Part shown: positions 1-5,482 of the stretch, piece by piece | How positions within the stretch are numbered: position 1 is the stretch's first letter | Layout of the letters: each line of letters begins with the position of its first letter | From: JAZDPK01 sp043797615 | Lineage (GTDB): Bacteria; Patescibacteriota; Patescibacteriia; UBA11705; JABHMO01 | Reading direction: 5' to 3' | Length of the DNA: 24,034 bases | NCBI GenBank assembly: GCA_043797615.1 | Contig: JAZDPK010000047.1 | Coordinates: forward strand, 1-24,034 | Position numbers and translations under genes: made by a program | Notes under the pieces: generated by a model | Databases searched by the model: none | Told to the model about the DNA's origin: nothing | The model's input: only the letters and a program-made list of their open reading frames with translations

Positions 1-90
1 AGATTTATGAAATGCTTAAAATCTTATACACCGAACGAACTGCTTTTGCTATATCGCGAAAAACAAAAAAACAGCCCTAGTGCTGTTTAA
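1..90 (+). CDS. Possible 3' end of a gene entering from the left edge
   Basis: Frame 1 is open from the first base to a TAA at 88-90 and would end in LLLLYREKQKNSPSAV. The residue mix is plausible for a protein, but only 29 codons are visible. A minus-strand frame over bases 6-60 is equally open, so this could be chance. No family is recognised. A possible minus-strand terminator hairpin overlaps the last codons, which argues against it. The bidirectional hairpin at 196-223 would suit as its terminator. Confidence 0.2.
   Translation, partial: RFMKCLKSYTPNELLLLYREKQKNSPSAV
65..88 (-). terminator. Possible intrinsic terminator, minus strand
   Basis: A 7-bp stem AAACAGC (69-75) / GCTGTTT (82-88) with a 6-base loop is followed on the minus strand by a run of T (complement of A 65-70, interrupted then continued to 61). 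It would end a transcript arriving from the right, but no gene is seen in 91-195, so its client is unknown. Confidence 0.4.
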
Positions 91-195
91 AACATTTGAT
101 TTCTGAATTTGCAGGTGTTCGACTTCACCCCTGCGCGCGGGTGCGAGCATGATGTAAAAATTTATCACATAATTTCATCATTGTCAATGCCAAAT

Positions 196-223
196 AAAAA
201 AACGCCATTTTTAGTGTTTTTTT
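196..223. terminator. Bidirectional terminator-like hairpin
   Basis: AAAAAAACGC (196-205) pairs with GTGTTTTTTT (214-223), with one G-T pair and an 8-base loop. Both strands end the stem in a T run. It is suited to ending minus-strand transcription of the tRNA-Arg genes, and any plus-strand gene entering from the left edge. Confidence 0.55.
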
Positions 224-300
224 ATATTATATAAATCCTGATGATTTTGAATTTTAGATTTTGAATTTAATTTGAGTTTTGTGCTTTAAATTTTGAATTT

Positions 301-316
301 TCTCGCTCCTGCGAGA
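301..316. repeat. Short palindrome downstream of tRNA-Arg(CCG)
   Basis: TCTCGC (301-306) and GCGAGA (311-316) form a perfect 6-bp stem around TCCT. It stands next to the larger palindrome at 327-358. The GCGAG core recurs in many dispersed repeats of this window. Confidence 0.6.
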
Positions 317-326
317 CAAGGGCTTG

Positions 327-358
327 CCAGGAACTCGAGCAAAGCGAATAGTTCCTGG
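327..358. repeat. Palindromic element fused to the 3' end of tRNA-Arg(CCG)
   Basis: CCAGGAACT (327-335) and AGTTCCTGG (350-358) form a perfect 9-bp inverted repeat around a 14-base loop that contains CGAG..GCGA. On the minus strand the element begins exactly with the CCA that follows the tRNA discriminator base. Its plan (GGAAC-CGAG-loop-CGA-GTTCC) matches the elements at 2902-2931 and 3137-3166, so it belongs to one family. Confidence 0.75.
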
Positions 359-430
359 TGCCCCCAGCAGGAATCGAACCTGCGTCGCAAGATCCGGAAT
401 CTTGTGTTCTATCCGCTGAACTATAGGGGC
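356..430 (-). tRNA. tRNA-Arg(CCG)
   Basis: The minus strand folds as a full cloverleaf. The acceptor GCCCCTA pairs with TGGGGGC (one wobble), the D stem is GTTC/GAAC, and the anticodon arm is CAAGA-TTCCGGA-TCTTG with anticodon CCG (reads CGG). The T arm is CAGG-TTCGATT-CCTG and the discriminator is A. CCA is present at 358-356, but those three bases are also the first bases of a palindromic element, so the CCA may be coincidental. No variable-arm anomaly is seen. Confidence 0.95.
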
Positions 431-521
431 TTTATAAAAATTCAAAGCACAAAGTTCAAAATCCAAAATAAAAATAAAATTCAAAATTTAAATGTCAAAT
501 TAACTTTGTATCTTAAATTTC

Positions 522-538
522 TTTTCTCTGCGAGAAAA
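522..538 (-). terminator. Perfect short hairpin directly after tRNA-Arg(GCG)
   Basis: TTTTCTC (522-528) and GAGAAAA (532-538) form a 7-bp stem with a 3-base loop. It starts at the base next to the discriminator of the tRNA. It could act as a processing or termination signal, but there is no clear T run after it, so termination is uncertain. Confidence 0.45.
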
Positions 539-610
539 TGCGCCCGACAGGAATCGAACCTGTGTCACAAGCTCCGCAAGCTTGCATTCTATCCGTTGAA
601 CTACGGGCGC
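539..610 (-). tRNA. tRNA-Arg(GCG)
   Basis: A complete cloverleaf is visible on the minus strand. The acceptor is GCGCCCG/CGGGCGC, the D stem GTTC/GAAT-like, and the anticodon arm CAAGC-TTGCGGA-GCTTG with anticodon GCG. The T arm carries TTCGATT and the discriminator is A. CCA is not encoded, since TTT follows. Most bacteria read CGU/CGC/CGA with an ACG tRNA modified to inosine; a G at position 34 reads only CGU and CGC and needs no inosine. Together with the neighbouring CCG tRNA this suggests an unusual decoding set for the CGN box. Confidence 0.95.
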
Positions 611-699
611 ATGAAAAAAAATCAATAAAATAAAAAACAATAAATCAAATTGTCCCGTAAACCAGTAAACTAGTTCACCAGTCAACCAGACAACTATTC

Positions 700-1221
700 T
701 TATCTGATTTTCAACACTCTCGACAGCGTCTCACCCAGATGCTCGTCTTCCTCTTCCAAATTTTCTATCATATAATTCAAAAGCGCCTCTCTTACGGTCA
801 GCGGATTCGCGTCTTCAAGCGGCACTGGCAAACTTTTCTTTATCTGGCTTTTGAAATCAAGATACAGATATTTCGAATGCGGCGGCTCGTAAATAATCCA
901 AAAGCTTTTCAACTCCTTGTACGGATAAAACCGCTTGTCCACGATGATGCCGTCTTCGCCAATGACAACGGGAACATTCCGCGGCGCTTGGAAGAACTGA
1001 TAGACGATCACAAATACGGAGAGAAGCAGGATGATCGCGAACAGGAAATTGGCCGTATAGACGGCGAACAGGAGCAGCAAGCCGAGAATTACGGCCGCGG
1101 CAACGTACCAGGCGCGGCTGCGCTCCTCCTTGGCGAACTCGGGGAATTGCCATTCGATGTGGCTGTCGCCGATGTCGTCAGGCATGTCCGGGGCGAATAA
1201 ATTTTTAAGGAATTGGTTCAT
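700..1221 (-). CDS. Small membrane protein with C-terminal PH-like region
   Basis: The protein has 173 residues. An N-terminal cytoplasmic stretch with IEWQFPEF and ERSRAWYV motifs is followed by two closely spaced membrane segments (about 38-56 and 58-77). A soluble beta-rich domain then contains PVVIGEDGIIVDKRFYPYKE and ends near 170. The plan (two helices then a PH-like sheet) resembles bacterial PH-domain or DUF5673-like membrane proteins; this is a resemblance and not a firm family call. It lies 15 bases after ddl on the same strand, so the two are probably cotranscribed. No Shine-Dalgarno site precedes the ATG. Its function is unknown. Confidence 0.8.
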   Translation of the reverse strand: MNQFLKNLFAPDMPDDIGDSHIEWQFPEFAKEERSRAWYVAAAVILGLLLLFAVYTANFLFAIILLLSVFVIVYQFFQAPRNVPVVIGEDGIIVDKRFYPYKELKSFWIIYEPPHSKYLYLDFKSQIKKSLPVPLEDANPLTVREALLNYMIENLEEEDEHLGETLSRVLKIR

Positions 1222-1236
1222 ATTTTTTATTTTAAA

Positions 1237-2307
1237 CTATTTTTGTTTCTTATATTTTTCAATGGCCAATTTTATCAACTTATCAATCAATTTACTTGTC
1301 GATAAACCGCTCACATTCCATAATTTCGGATACATGCTGATCGACGTAAAACCCGGCATCGTATTTATTTCATTGACTATGAATTCATTTTTTTTTGTTA
1401 AAAACCCGTCGACTCTGGCGCAGCCTTCGCAATTCAACGTTTTATACGCTTGAACAGCGATATTCTGGATCATTTTTATCGTTTTTTCGTTCAACTTGGC
1501 GGGAATTTCAAATTGCGCGGCGTCTTTTTCAAGATACTTTACTTGATATGAATAAAATCCGTCTTTCGGAATCACTCTCCCGGGCAAAGACGCAATAACG
1601 TTTTCATTGCCAAGCACCGAACATTCTATTTCCTTGCCCGATATATTCTTTTCAAAAATAATCTTATTGTCAAATCTGAACGCGTCCGATACTTTTCCCA
1701 AAAATTCTTTCCGCTTTTCTATTCTATGCACGCCCACCGAAGATCCTGAATTTGCCGGTTTCACATAGAAAGGCAAACCTAATTTTCCGGAAATGACCTG
1801 AAAATCGGGCTTAACTTTGTTTGATTTGTTAAAAACCAGAAAATCCGCGTTTCTAATTCCGGCGTCGCACAATAATTTCTTCGCGACTTCTTTATCCATG
1901 CAAACCGCCGAGCCGAGAACTCCCGTTCCGACAAAAGCGACGTCCGCAAGACGAAACAATCCTTGAATCGCGCCGTCTTCGCCGAATGCGCCGTGCAGAA
2001 CCGGAAAAACAACATCCAATTTTAACTTACCGTGATTCGTAATTCCAAACAATCCTTTTTTACCGCCGAACATGAAAGATATCGGCGTTCCGTTATCGTT
2101 CAATCTGACTTTCTTGGGATTATCGCTATTTAAAATATATTCATTGCCTTTGAAATAAAAGAACTTTCCTTCTTTGCTAATGCCGATCGGATAAATATTG
2201 TACTTTTTTTTATCCAGAGCGGATATCACGTTCGCGGCCGAGATCAACGAGATTTCATGCTCGCTTGATCTGCCGCCGAACAGCACGCCGACATTCAGCT
2301 TTTTCAT
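1237..2307 (-). CDS. ddl: D-alanine--D-alanine ligase
   Basis: Ddl joins two D-alanines with ATP in the cytoplasm, making the dipeptide that MurF adds to the peptidoglycan precursor. In the 356-residue protein one sees the N-terminal VLFGGRSSEHEIS (residues 8-20), FPVLHGAFGEDG (101-112), the ATP-grasp segment KPANSGSSVG (183-192), and the omega-loop KY pair (257-258). That pair is typical of D-Ala acceptor specificity and not of D-Ala-D-Lac ligases. The metal site NEINTMPGFT is at 312-321. The ATG at 2307 was chosen because it begins MKKLNVGVLFGG as family members do; the longer open frame to 2433 runs into a tRNA gene. All key residues are present. It is followed at 15 bases by the 173-residue membrane protein gene. 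Confidence 0.95.
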   Translation of the reverse strand: MKKLNVGVLFGGRSSEHEISLISAANVISALDKKKYNIYPIGISKEGKFFYFKGNEYILNSDNPKKVRLNDNGTPISFMFGGKKGLFGITNHGKLKLDVVFPVLHGAFGEDGAIQGLFRLADVAFVGTGVLGSAVCMDKEVAKKLLCDAGIRNADFLVFNKSNKVKPDFQVISGKLGLPFYVKPANSGSSVGVHRIEKRKEFLGKVSDAFRFDNKIIFEKNISGKEIECSVLGNENVIASLPGRVIPKDGFYSYQVKYLEKDAAQFEIPAKLNEKTIKMIQNIAVQAYKTLNCEGCARVDGFLTKKNEFIVNEINTMPGFTSISMYPKLWNVSGLSTSKLIDKLIKLAIEKYKKQK

Positions 2308-2314
2308 AAATTTC

Positions 2315-2396
2315 TGGCGGAAGCGAGAGGATTCGTCCCGAAGGGATCCCTTCGGGAAACCTCTGGTGACATTTCTGCCACTCCGGTTTTCAAGAC
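2315..2396 (-). pseudogene. 3' half of a broken tRNA-Ser(UGA) with a palindrome in its T loop
   Basis: Read on the minus strand from 2396: the anticodon arm GGTCTTGAAAACC, a long variable arm GTGGC-AGAAAT-GTCAC, then the T stem AGAGG (2364-2360) and TT. A 22-bp perfect palindrome (2336-2357) follows, then CGAAT, the T stem CCTCT (2330-2326), the acceptor strand CGCTTCC (2325-2319), discriminator G and CCA (2317-2315). Without the palindrome this is a well-formed class II tRNA 3' half. It is not a copy of the intact neighbour, because its variable and T stems differ. The matching 5' half may be the fragment at 2521-2589. Confidence 0.75.
2336..2357. repeat. 22-bp perfect palindrome inserted in a T loop
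   Basis: TCCCGAAGGGA followed by TCCCTTCGGGA is a perfect palindrome with no spacer. It separates TT from CGAAT of an otherwise normal TTCGAAT T loop in the broken tRNA-Ser. Confidence 0.85.
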
Positions 2397-2509
2397 CCTG
2401 AACCAAGGCGGAAGGGGTGAGATTCGAACTCACGGTTCCTTTTCAGGAACAACGGTTTTCAAGACCGTCGCGTTCGACCACTCTGCCACCCTTCCGCTCT
2501 GGTTCAGGG
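2396..2509. repeat. 10-bp inverted repeat flanking intact tRNA-Ser(UGA)
   Basis: CCCTGAACCA at 2396-2405 and TGGTTCAGGG at 2500-2509 are exact inverted copies that bracket the intact tRNA gene (2409-2495). A further copy of the right-hand sequence is at 2594-2603. The arrangement looks like a small cassette with terminal inverted repeats. Confidence 0.8.
2409..2495 (-). tRNA. tRNA-Ser(UGA)
   Basis: This is an intact class II tRNA on the minus strand. The acceptor is GGAAGGG/CCCTTCC and the anticodon arm ACGGT-CTTGAAA-ACCGT with anticodon TGA. The variable arm is GTTCC-TGAAAA-GGAAC, the T arm GTGAG-TTCGAAT-CTCAC, and the discriminator G. CCA is not encoded (CCT follows). It sits within inverted repeats and between fragments of another tRNA-Ser. 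Confidence 0.96.
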
Positions 2510-2520
2510 CAAGCCGAAAA

Positions 2521-2589
2521 ATCCCTCGACCACTCTGCCTGCCCCGTACCGTTCGAGCTATGCGAGAACTGGTTCGGGGCCACCCTTCC
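2521..2589 (-). pseudogene. 5' fragment of tRNA-Ser(UGA) split by a palindromic insert
   Basis: On the minus strand GGAAGGGTGG (from 2589) is followed by a 40-base palindromic element (2579-2540) and then by GGCAGAGTGGTCG (2539-2527), which continues the acceptor and D-arm sequence of tRNA-Ser. After this the tRNA sequence stops. It could be the 5' half belonging to the 3' half at 2315-2396, with the intact tRNA-Ser lying between. Six of seven acceptor positions of the two halves would pair. Confidence 0.75.
2541..2580. repeat. Imperfect palindromic element, family B
   Basis: GCCCCG..TACCGTTCGAG and GCGAGAACTGGT..CGGGGC form an imperfect hairpin of about 40 bases. A diverged copy is at 3095-3130. 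It interrupts a partial tRNA-Ser copy directly after GGAAGGGTGG. Confidence 0.75.
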
Positions 2590-2655
2590 GCTCTGGTTCA
2601 GGGCAAGCCGTCGCGATTACCCCAATATATTTTCATTTTAAAATTCCCGGCTCTG

Positions 2656-2746
2656 CGGAGAGGCTGGGATTTGAACCCAGGGTAAGGTTTTAACACCCTA
2701 CAACAGGTTAGCAACCTGCCGCTTTCGACCGCTCAGCCACCTCTCC
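2656..2746 (-). tRNA. tRNA-Ser(GCU)
   Basis: This is an intact class II tRNA on the minus strand. The acceptor is GGAGAGG/CCTCTCC and the anticodon arm GCAGG-TTGCTAA-CCTGT with anticodon GCT (reads AGC/AGU). The long variable arm is GTAGGGTG..(TTAAAA)..CCTTAC-like, the T arm TGGG-TTCAAAT-CCCA, and the discriminator G. CCA is not encoded. Two degenerate tandem copies of its 5' part and flank lie upstream. Confidence 0.96.
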
Positions 2747-2885
2747 GCAAAACCGACAATCAAAGTTCAAAATGCAAAACTCAAAATTCAAAATAAATTT
2801 AAAGTTAAAAAAATAAAATTTAAATTTCTTAACGAACTAATTTCAGCACGGTGCGCCGAACAGATTTATTTTTCTACACAACGAT

Positions 2886-2942
2886 GACCGCTCAGCTGCG
2901 CCCGGAACCCGAGTGAAACGAGTGGTTCTGGGCCACCTCTCC
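2886..2942 (-). pseudogene. tRNA-Ser(GCU) fragment 1, D stem split by a palindrome
   Basis: Minus strand GGAGAGGTGGC (2942-2932) is followed by a 36-base palindromic insert (2931-2896) and then CTGAGCGGTC (2895-2886). Those two tRNA pieces are adjacent in the intact gene (GGAGAGGTGGCTGAGCGGTC). The remainder of the tRNA is missing. Confidence 0.8.
2902..2931. repeat. Palindromic element, family A
   Basis: CCGGAACCCGAG and GAGTGGTTCTGG, around TGAAAC, form an imperfect hairpin. It is identical to 3137-3166 and has the same plan as 327-358. Confidence 0.8.
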
Positions 2943-3040
2943 GCAAAACCGACAATCAAAGTTCAAAATGCAAAACTCAAAATCCAAAATAAATTCAAAA
3001 TCAAAAAAATAAAATTTAAATTTCTTAATGAACTAATTTT

Positions 3041-3177
3041 AGCAACCTGCCGCCAGAGTTTACCCCGCTGAATAGCGAGGACTGCTCAGCCCACCCTGTA
3101 CTGTTCGAGATTACGAGAACTGGTGCGGGGCTGCGCCCGGAACCCGAGTGAAACGAGTGGTTCTGGGCCACCTCTCC
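3041..3177 (-). pseudogene. tRNA-Ser(GCU) fragment 2 with several nested insertions
   Basis: Minus strand GGAGAGGTGGC (3177-3167) leads into the family A palindrome (3166-3131), then a family B palindrome (3130-3091). The D arm CTGAGCAGTC (3089-3080) comes next, then a third small hairpin (CGCTATTCAGCG, about 3078-3064), then the anticodon arm GGCGGCAGGTTGCT (3053-3041), where the tRNA sequence stops. The order of the tRNA parts is kept, so this is a disrupted copy and not shuffled sequence. Confidence 0.75.
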
Positions 3178-3299
3178 GCAAAACCGACAATTATTAAGCA
3201 CAAAATCCAAAATGCAAAATTCAAAATAAACTTAAAATGCAAAATATAAAATTTAAACTATACTGGAAATTTAAAGCGAAAAATGCAAAATTAAAATAA

Positions 3300-3356
3300 C
3301 ATTGATCGTTTAGCATTGATTCGCGTTTGGAAGTTTAGCGTATTTTCGCGTTTATG
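3300..3356. repeat. Degenerate AACGCGAA-type repeat after ftsX
   Basis: On the minus strand the first 60 bases after the ftsX stop read as degenerate ATAAACGCGAAAATACGC-type sequence. It aligns closely with 9997-10050, directly after the stop of the VirB8-like gene. Confidence 0.55.
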
Positions 3357-4271
3357 TCAAACCCTCAAATACTTGCCGACCGCGATGCCGCTGCTTATTA
3401 TGCTGAGCAAAATCACCGCCAAAAGCTCGGCGGAAAATATGGACGCAAAATGCGCGCCGTAATACGAAATCAAGCTGAAATTGTAAGTTTCGGCGAATGA
3501 CGAGATATAGGAACCGGTCGCGCGGAAGATCACGTACAGCAAAACACCAGTTAAAATGATGGCGAATAAGCCGTATAAAACGCTTTCCAGCAGAAACGGC
3601 AGGCGGATGAACCAGTTGCTGGCGCCGACCAGGCGCATGACGTTTATTTCCTCGCGATGGGTGTAAATGGTGACTTTGATGGCGTTGAAAACGATCAGGA
3701 CGGCGATGAGCGAAAAAACCGCGGTCAGCCCGATGCTGAACTGATTGACCTTGTCGCTGATGACATTGACGCGGTTGATGATTTTCTGATGATCGGTAAA
3801 GTCCTGGAACTTGATGATATTCTGGTTTTCCGGCAGGCCCAGGTAGGTCAAAACTTTATTGAAGCTGTCAATGTCTTTCGCCTTGATGACCAAGGCGTCG
3901 TTCAGCGGATTGGCCTGCAATTCTTTGAGCGCGTCTAATATTTCCTGGTCGTTCGCGTGCCGGGTTTCAAATTCTTGCAGCGCTTCGTCCTTTGAAACAT
4001 AAATCGCCTCTTTGACTTCCGGCAGATTCCTGATTTTTTTCTGGAAATCAACGACCTGCGCCGGCTTTGATTCCGGCTTGAAAAACACGCTGATGTCGAT
4101 TTTATCCTGCACCGACGAAATTATTTTTTCGGAAATGGCGTTAAAGGAAATTAGGATGTTAACCGACAAAAGCGCCAGAATCAAAACCGTGATCGTGACC
4201 ACGGAAAGCCAGATGTTACGCCGGAAATCCTGGAACGCGAACTTCAGCGCGCGCATGAAGGAGTAATTCAT
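3357..4271 (-). CDS. ftsX: Cell division protein FtsX
   Basis: FtsX is the membrane half of the FtsEX complex, which couples ATP hydrolysis by FtsE to activation of peptidoglycan hydrolases at the septum. The 304 residues show the family plan. A short cytoplasmic N-terminus with MRALKFAFQDFRRNIW is followed by TM1 (about 22-44), then an extracytoplasmic domain (about 50-175) containing KIDISVFFKP and VSKDEALQEF. TM2 (about 182-200) is followed by the coupling loop THREEINVMRLVGASNWFIRLPFLLE, and then TM3 (about 230-250) and TM4 (about 276-297). The next in-frame ATG (five codons on) is an alternative start. The gene follows ftsE after 173 bases, longer than the usual overlap, because AT-rich low-complexity sequence separates them. 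Confidence 0.93.
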   Translation of the reverse strand: MNYSFMRALKFAFQDFRRNIWLSVVTITVLILALLSVNILISFNAISEKIISSVQDKIDISVFFKPESKPAQVVDFQKKIRNLPEVKEAIYVSKDEALQEFETRHANDQEILDALKELQANPLNDALVIKAKDIDSFNKVLTYLGLPENQNIIKFQDFTDHQKIINRVNVISDKVNQFSIGLTAVFSLIAVLIVFNAIKVTIYTHREEINVMRLVGASNWFIRLPFLLESVLYGLFAIILTGVLLYVIFRATGSYISSFAETYNFSLISYYGAHFASIFSAELLAVILLSIISSGIAVGKYLRV

Positions 4272-4444
4272 AAGTTAGGGTGTAGTAAGTAGGTGGTAGT
4301 TAGTAGTGTTTTGAGACAATTTTCCAAGAAAACTGCTTGCTACTTTCTACGAACTGTTCACATTATTGCGTATCTTGATTTTAGTTTGATATTTAAATTT
4401 TTAATTTTAAATTTATTTTTGATTTTGTGCTTTGAGCTTTGAAC
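4272..4444. repeat. Low-complexity spacer between ftsE and ftsX
   Basis: It contains GTAGTAAGTAGGTGGTAG-type and TTTTAAATTTATTTTTGATTT-type degenerate sequence with no open frame of note. Similar words occur at 240-300, 430-500, 2760-3030, 5420-5470 and 22020-22075. Confidence 0.6.
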
Positions 4445-5125
4445 TTAGATCACATACCTCCCCACCGCCTGATCGCTGACGATTTCCCCGCGGTCGAGCG
4501 CCACCACCCTTTTCTTCAGCATGTTGACCACTTCGCGGTCGTGCGTGACGAGCAAAACGGTCGTGCCGAGCTCGTTGATCTTTTCCAGCAAGCTGATGAT
4601 CTCGCGCGTATTGGCCAGATCCAGATTGCCGGTCGGCTCGTCGGCCACCAGGATCTTCGGCCGGTGGATAAGGGCGCGGGCGATGGCCACGCGCTGCGCC
4701 TCGCCGCCGGACAATTGGCACGGATATTTGTCCGCCTTGTCGAGCAAATTCACTACGCGCAGGATCTGCGGCACGATTTTTTCGATTTTTTTATCAACCG
4801 AGCCGCACACTTCAAGGGCGAACGCGATATTTTCAAACGCCGTTTTCTGCGGCAGTAATTTGTAATCCTGAAAAATGACGCCGATCTGGCGCCGCAAAAC
4901 CGGCTTCTCGTGCCGCCGGATATTGGAAATGTTCCAGCCGCCAACGATGATATGGCCGTCGGAAATCGGCTCCTCGGCGGTCAGAAGCTTGATGAGCGTG
5001 GTCTTGCCGCTGCCGCTCGGGCCGATGATCGACAAAAACTCGCCCGGCTTTATGTGCAAATTGATCCCCTTCACGGCATAGGTGTCGGGCGGATAATATT
5101 TGGTTACCTGGCGGAATTTGATCAT
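4445..5125 (-). CDS. ftsE: Cell division ATP-binding protein FtsE
   Basis: This is the ABC-type ATPase subunit of FtsEX, located on the inner face of the membrane with FtsX. The 226 residues match the family length. Visible motifs are Walker A GPSGSGKT (35-42), Q-loop Q86 in FQDYKLLP, signature LSGGE (138-142), Walker B ILVADEP (158-164) followed by TGNLD, and H-loop H195 in LLVTHD. The sequence VFQDYKLLP-like after the Q-loop is typical of FtsE as opposed to LolD/MacB. All catalytic residues are present. It has no Shine-Dalgarno site and lies upstream of ftsX in the same direction. The start at 5125 gives the expected MIKFRQVTKYYP N-terminus. Confidence 0.94.
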   Translation of the reverse strand: MIKFRQVTKYYPPDTYAVKGINLHIKPGEFLSIIGPSGSGKTTLIKLLTAEEPISDGHIIVGGWNISNIRRHEKPVLRRQIGVIFQDYKLLPQKTAFENIAFALEVCGSVDKKIEKIVPQILRVVNLLDKADKYPCQLSGGEAQRVAIARALIHRPKILVADEPTGNLDLANTREIISLLEKINELGTTVLLVTHDREVVNMLKKRVVALDRGEIVSDQAVGRYVI

Positions 5126-5171
5126 AAGTTAAAAATAATGAATGATATGCAACGGGCAATGCGGAATAATA

Positions 5172-5200
5172 TTGCTATTTTTTCAAAAATGATTTATGAT
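5172..5200 (+). promoter_or_regulatory. Promoter of tRNA-Thr
   Basis: The -35 TTGCTA (5172-5177), a 17-base spacer and the -10 TATGAT (5195-5200) suggest a start near 5207, about 26 bases before the tRNA. Confidence 0.55.
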
Positions 5201-5232
5201 ATTGAACGACTGGCAGCAACAGCGTCTAACGC

Positions 5233-5308
5233 GCCACCTTAGCTCAGCCGGTAGAGCAGCACTTTCGTAAAGTGAAGGTCCCCGGTCCGAATCCGGGAGG
5301 TGGCTCCA
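5233..5308 (+). tRNA. tRNA-Thr(CGU)
   Basis: The acceptor is GCCACCT/AGGTGGC, the D arm GCTC-AGCCGGTA-GAGC, the anticodon loop TTCGTAA with anticodon CGT (reads ACG), the T stem CCCGG/CCGGG and the discriminator T. CCA is encoded at 5306-5308. The T loop reads TCCGAAT where TTCGAAT is expected, so the base at position 55 is C and the usual pseudouridine cannot form. It is the only confident plus-strand gene and lies divergent from ftsE. Confidence 0.93.
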
Positions 5309-5352
5309 TTTTCAATGGATGGTAGGGGCGAATAATATTCGCCCGCGTCCAT
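5305..5352. repeat. Palindromic element abutting tRNA-Thr 3' end
   Basis: TCCATT-TTC-AATGGA (5305-5319) forms a hairpin starting at the discriminator. It overlaps a larger palindrome (5315-5352) with ATGGA..TCCAT ends and the core GGGCGAATA-A-TATTCGCCC (5326-5344). The core resembles the widespread TAGGGGCGAAT..ATTCGCCC class of dispersed bacterial palindromes. Confidence 0.75.
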
Positions 5353-5403
5353 AAATATTAATTACTGAGATAAAGGTTTAATGGTTGATTGGTTGATCCG
5401 AAA

Positions 5404-5429
5404 GGCAGATAAAACAGCTGCTCTTTTTT
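5404..5429 (+). terminator. Weak terminator after tRNA-Thr
   Basis: GGCAG (5404-5408) pairs with CTGCT (5418-5422, one wobble) and is followed by CTTTTTTATTTT. The stem is short, so the call is tentative. Confidence 0.35.
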
Positions 5430-5482
5430 ATTTTAAATTTTAAATTTTGTATTTTAAATTTATTTAGAATTTAGCAGTGCAG

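Larger units (their letters stand above)
91..355. other. Gene-free spacer left of tRNA-Arg(CCG)
   Basis: No coding region is supported here. Near 110-135 there is an imperfect GC-rich hairpin (GCAGGTG / CACCCCTGC around a TTCGACTT loop) that resembles a tRNA T arm, but no tRNA or tmRNA body can be built around it. The stretch 196-223 holds a bidirectional terminator-like hairpin. The stretch 240-300 is degenerate low-complexity sequence (TTTTGAATTTTAGATTTTG type). The stretch 301-358 holds two short palindromes next to the tRNA. Confidence 0.6.
2486..2610. repeat. Direct repeat of tRNA-Ser(UGA) 5' end and its flank
   Basis: The 31 bases at 2486-2516 recur exactly at 2580-2610. They cover the first ten bases of the tRNA, on the minus strand GGAAGGGTGG, and 21 bases of upstream flank. 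The spacer between them contains the D arm of the second copy and a palindromic insert. Confidence 0.85.
2736..3230. repeat. Tandem triplication of the tRNA-Ser(GCU) 5' region
   Basis: The 52 bases from 2736 (tRNA start plus flank) recur exactly at 2932-2983. A related but more diverged flank follows a third copy of the tRNA start at 3171. The unit lengths are about 196 and 235 bases. The 61 bases at 2896-2956 recur exactly at 3131-3191. A second shared flank (TTTAAATTTCTTAAYGAACTAATTT type) lies at about 2817-2845 and 3013-3041. This accounts for most of the gene-free 2747-3356 interval; 3192-3300 is low-complexity AT-rich sequence. Confidence 0.85.

Noticed and set aside
91..190. tmRNA or tRNA end near TTCGACTTCACCCC
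   Set aside because: The T-stem pairing is imperfect and neither an acceptor partner nor a tag reading frame is visible.
254..685. Short open frames on both strands around the two tRNA-Arg genes
   Set aside because: They are translations of the tRNAs themselves (VQRIEHKIPDLATQVRFL-type peptides) and low-complexity spacers.
2308..2433. N-terminal extension of Ddl by 42 residues
   Set aside because: It reads through a broken tRNA-Ser half and into an intact tRNA gene, and Ddl proteins begin at MKKLNVGVLFGG.
3025..3210. 61-codon open frame in the tRNA-Ser repeat region
   Set aside because: It spans tRNA fragments and palindromic inserts and is not protein-like.
4439..4865. Plus-strand open frames opposite ftsE, and similar ones opposite the foldase, virB4, VirB6 and lamin-tail genes
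   Set aside because: They are reverse-strand shadows of GC-richer coding sequence with His/Arg/Asp-rich, non-conserved translations.
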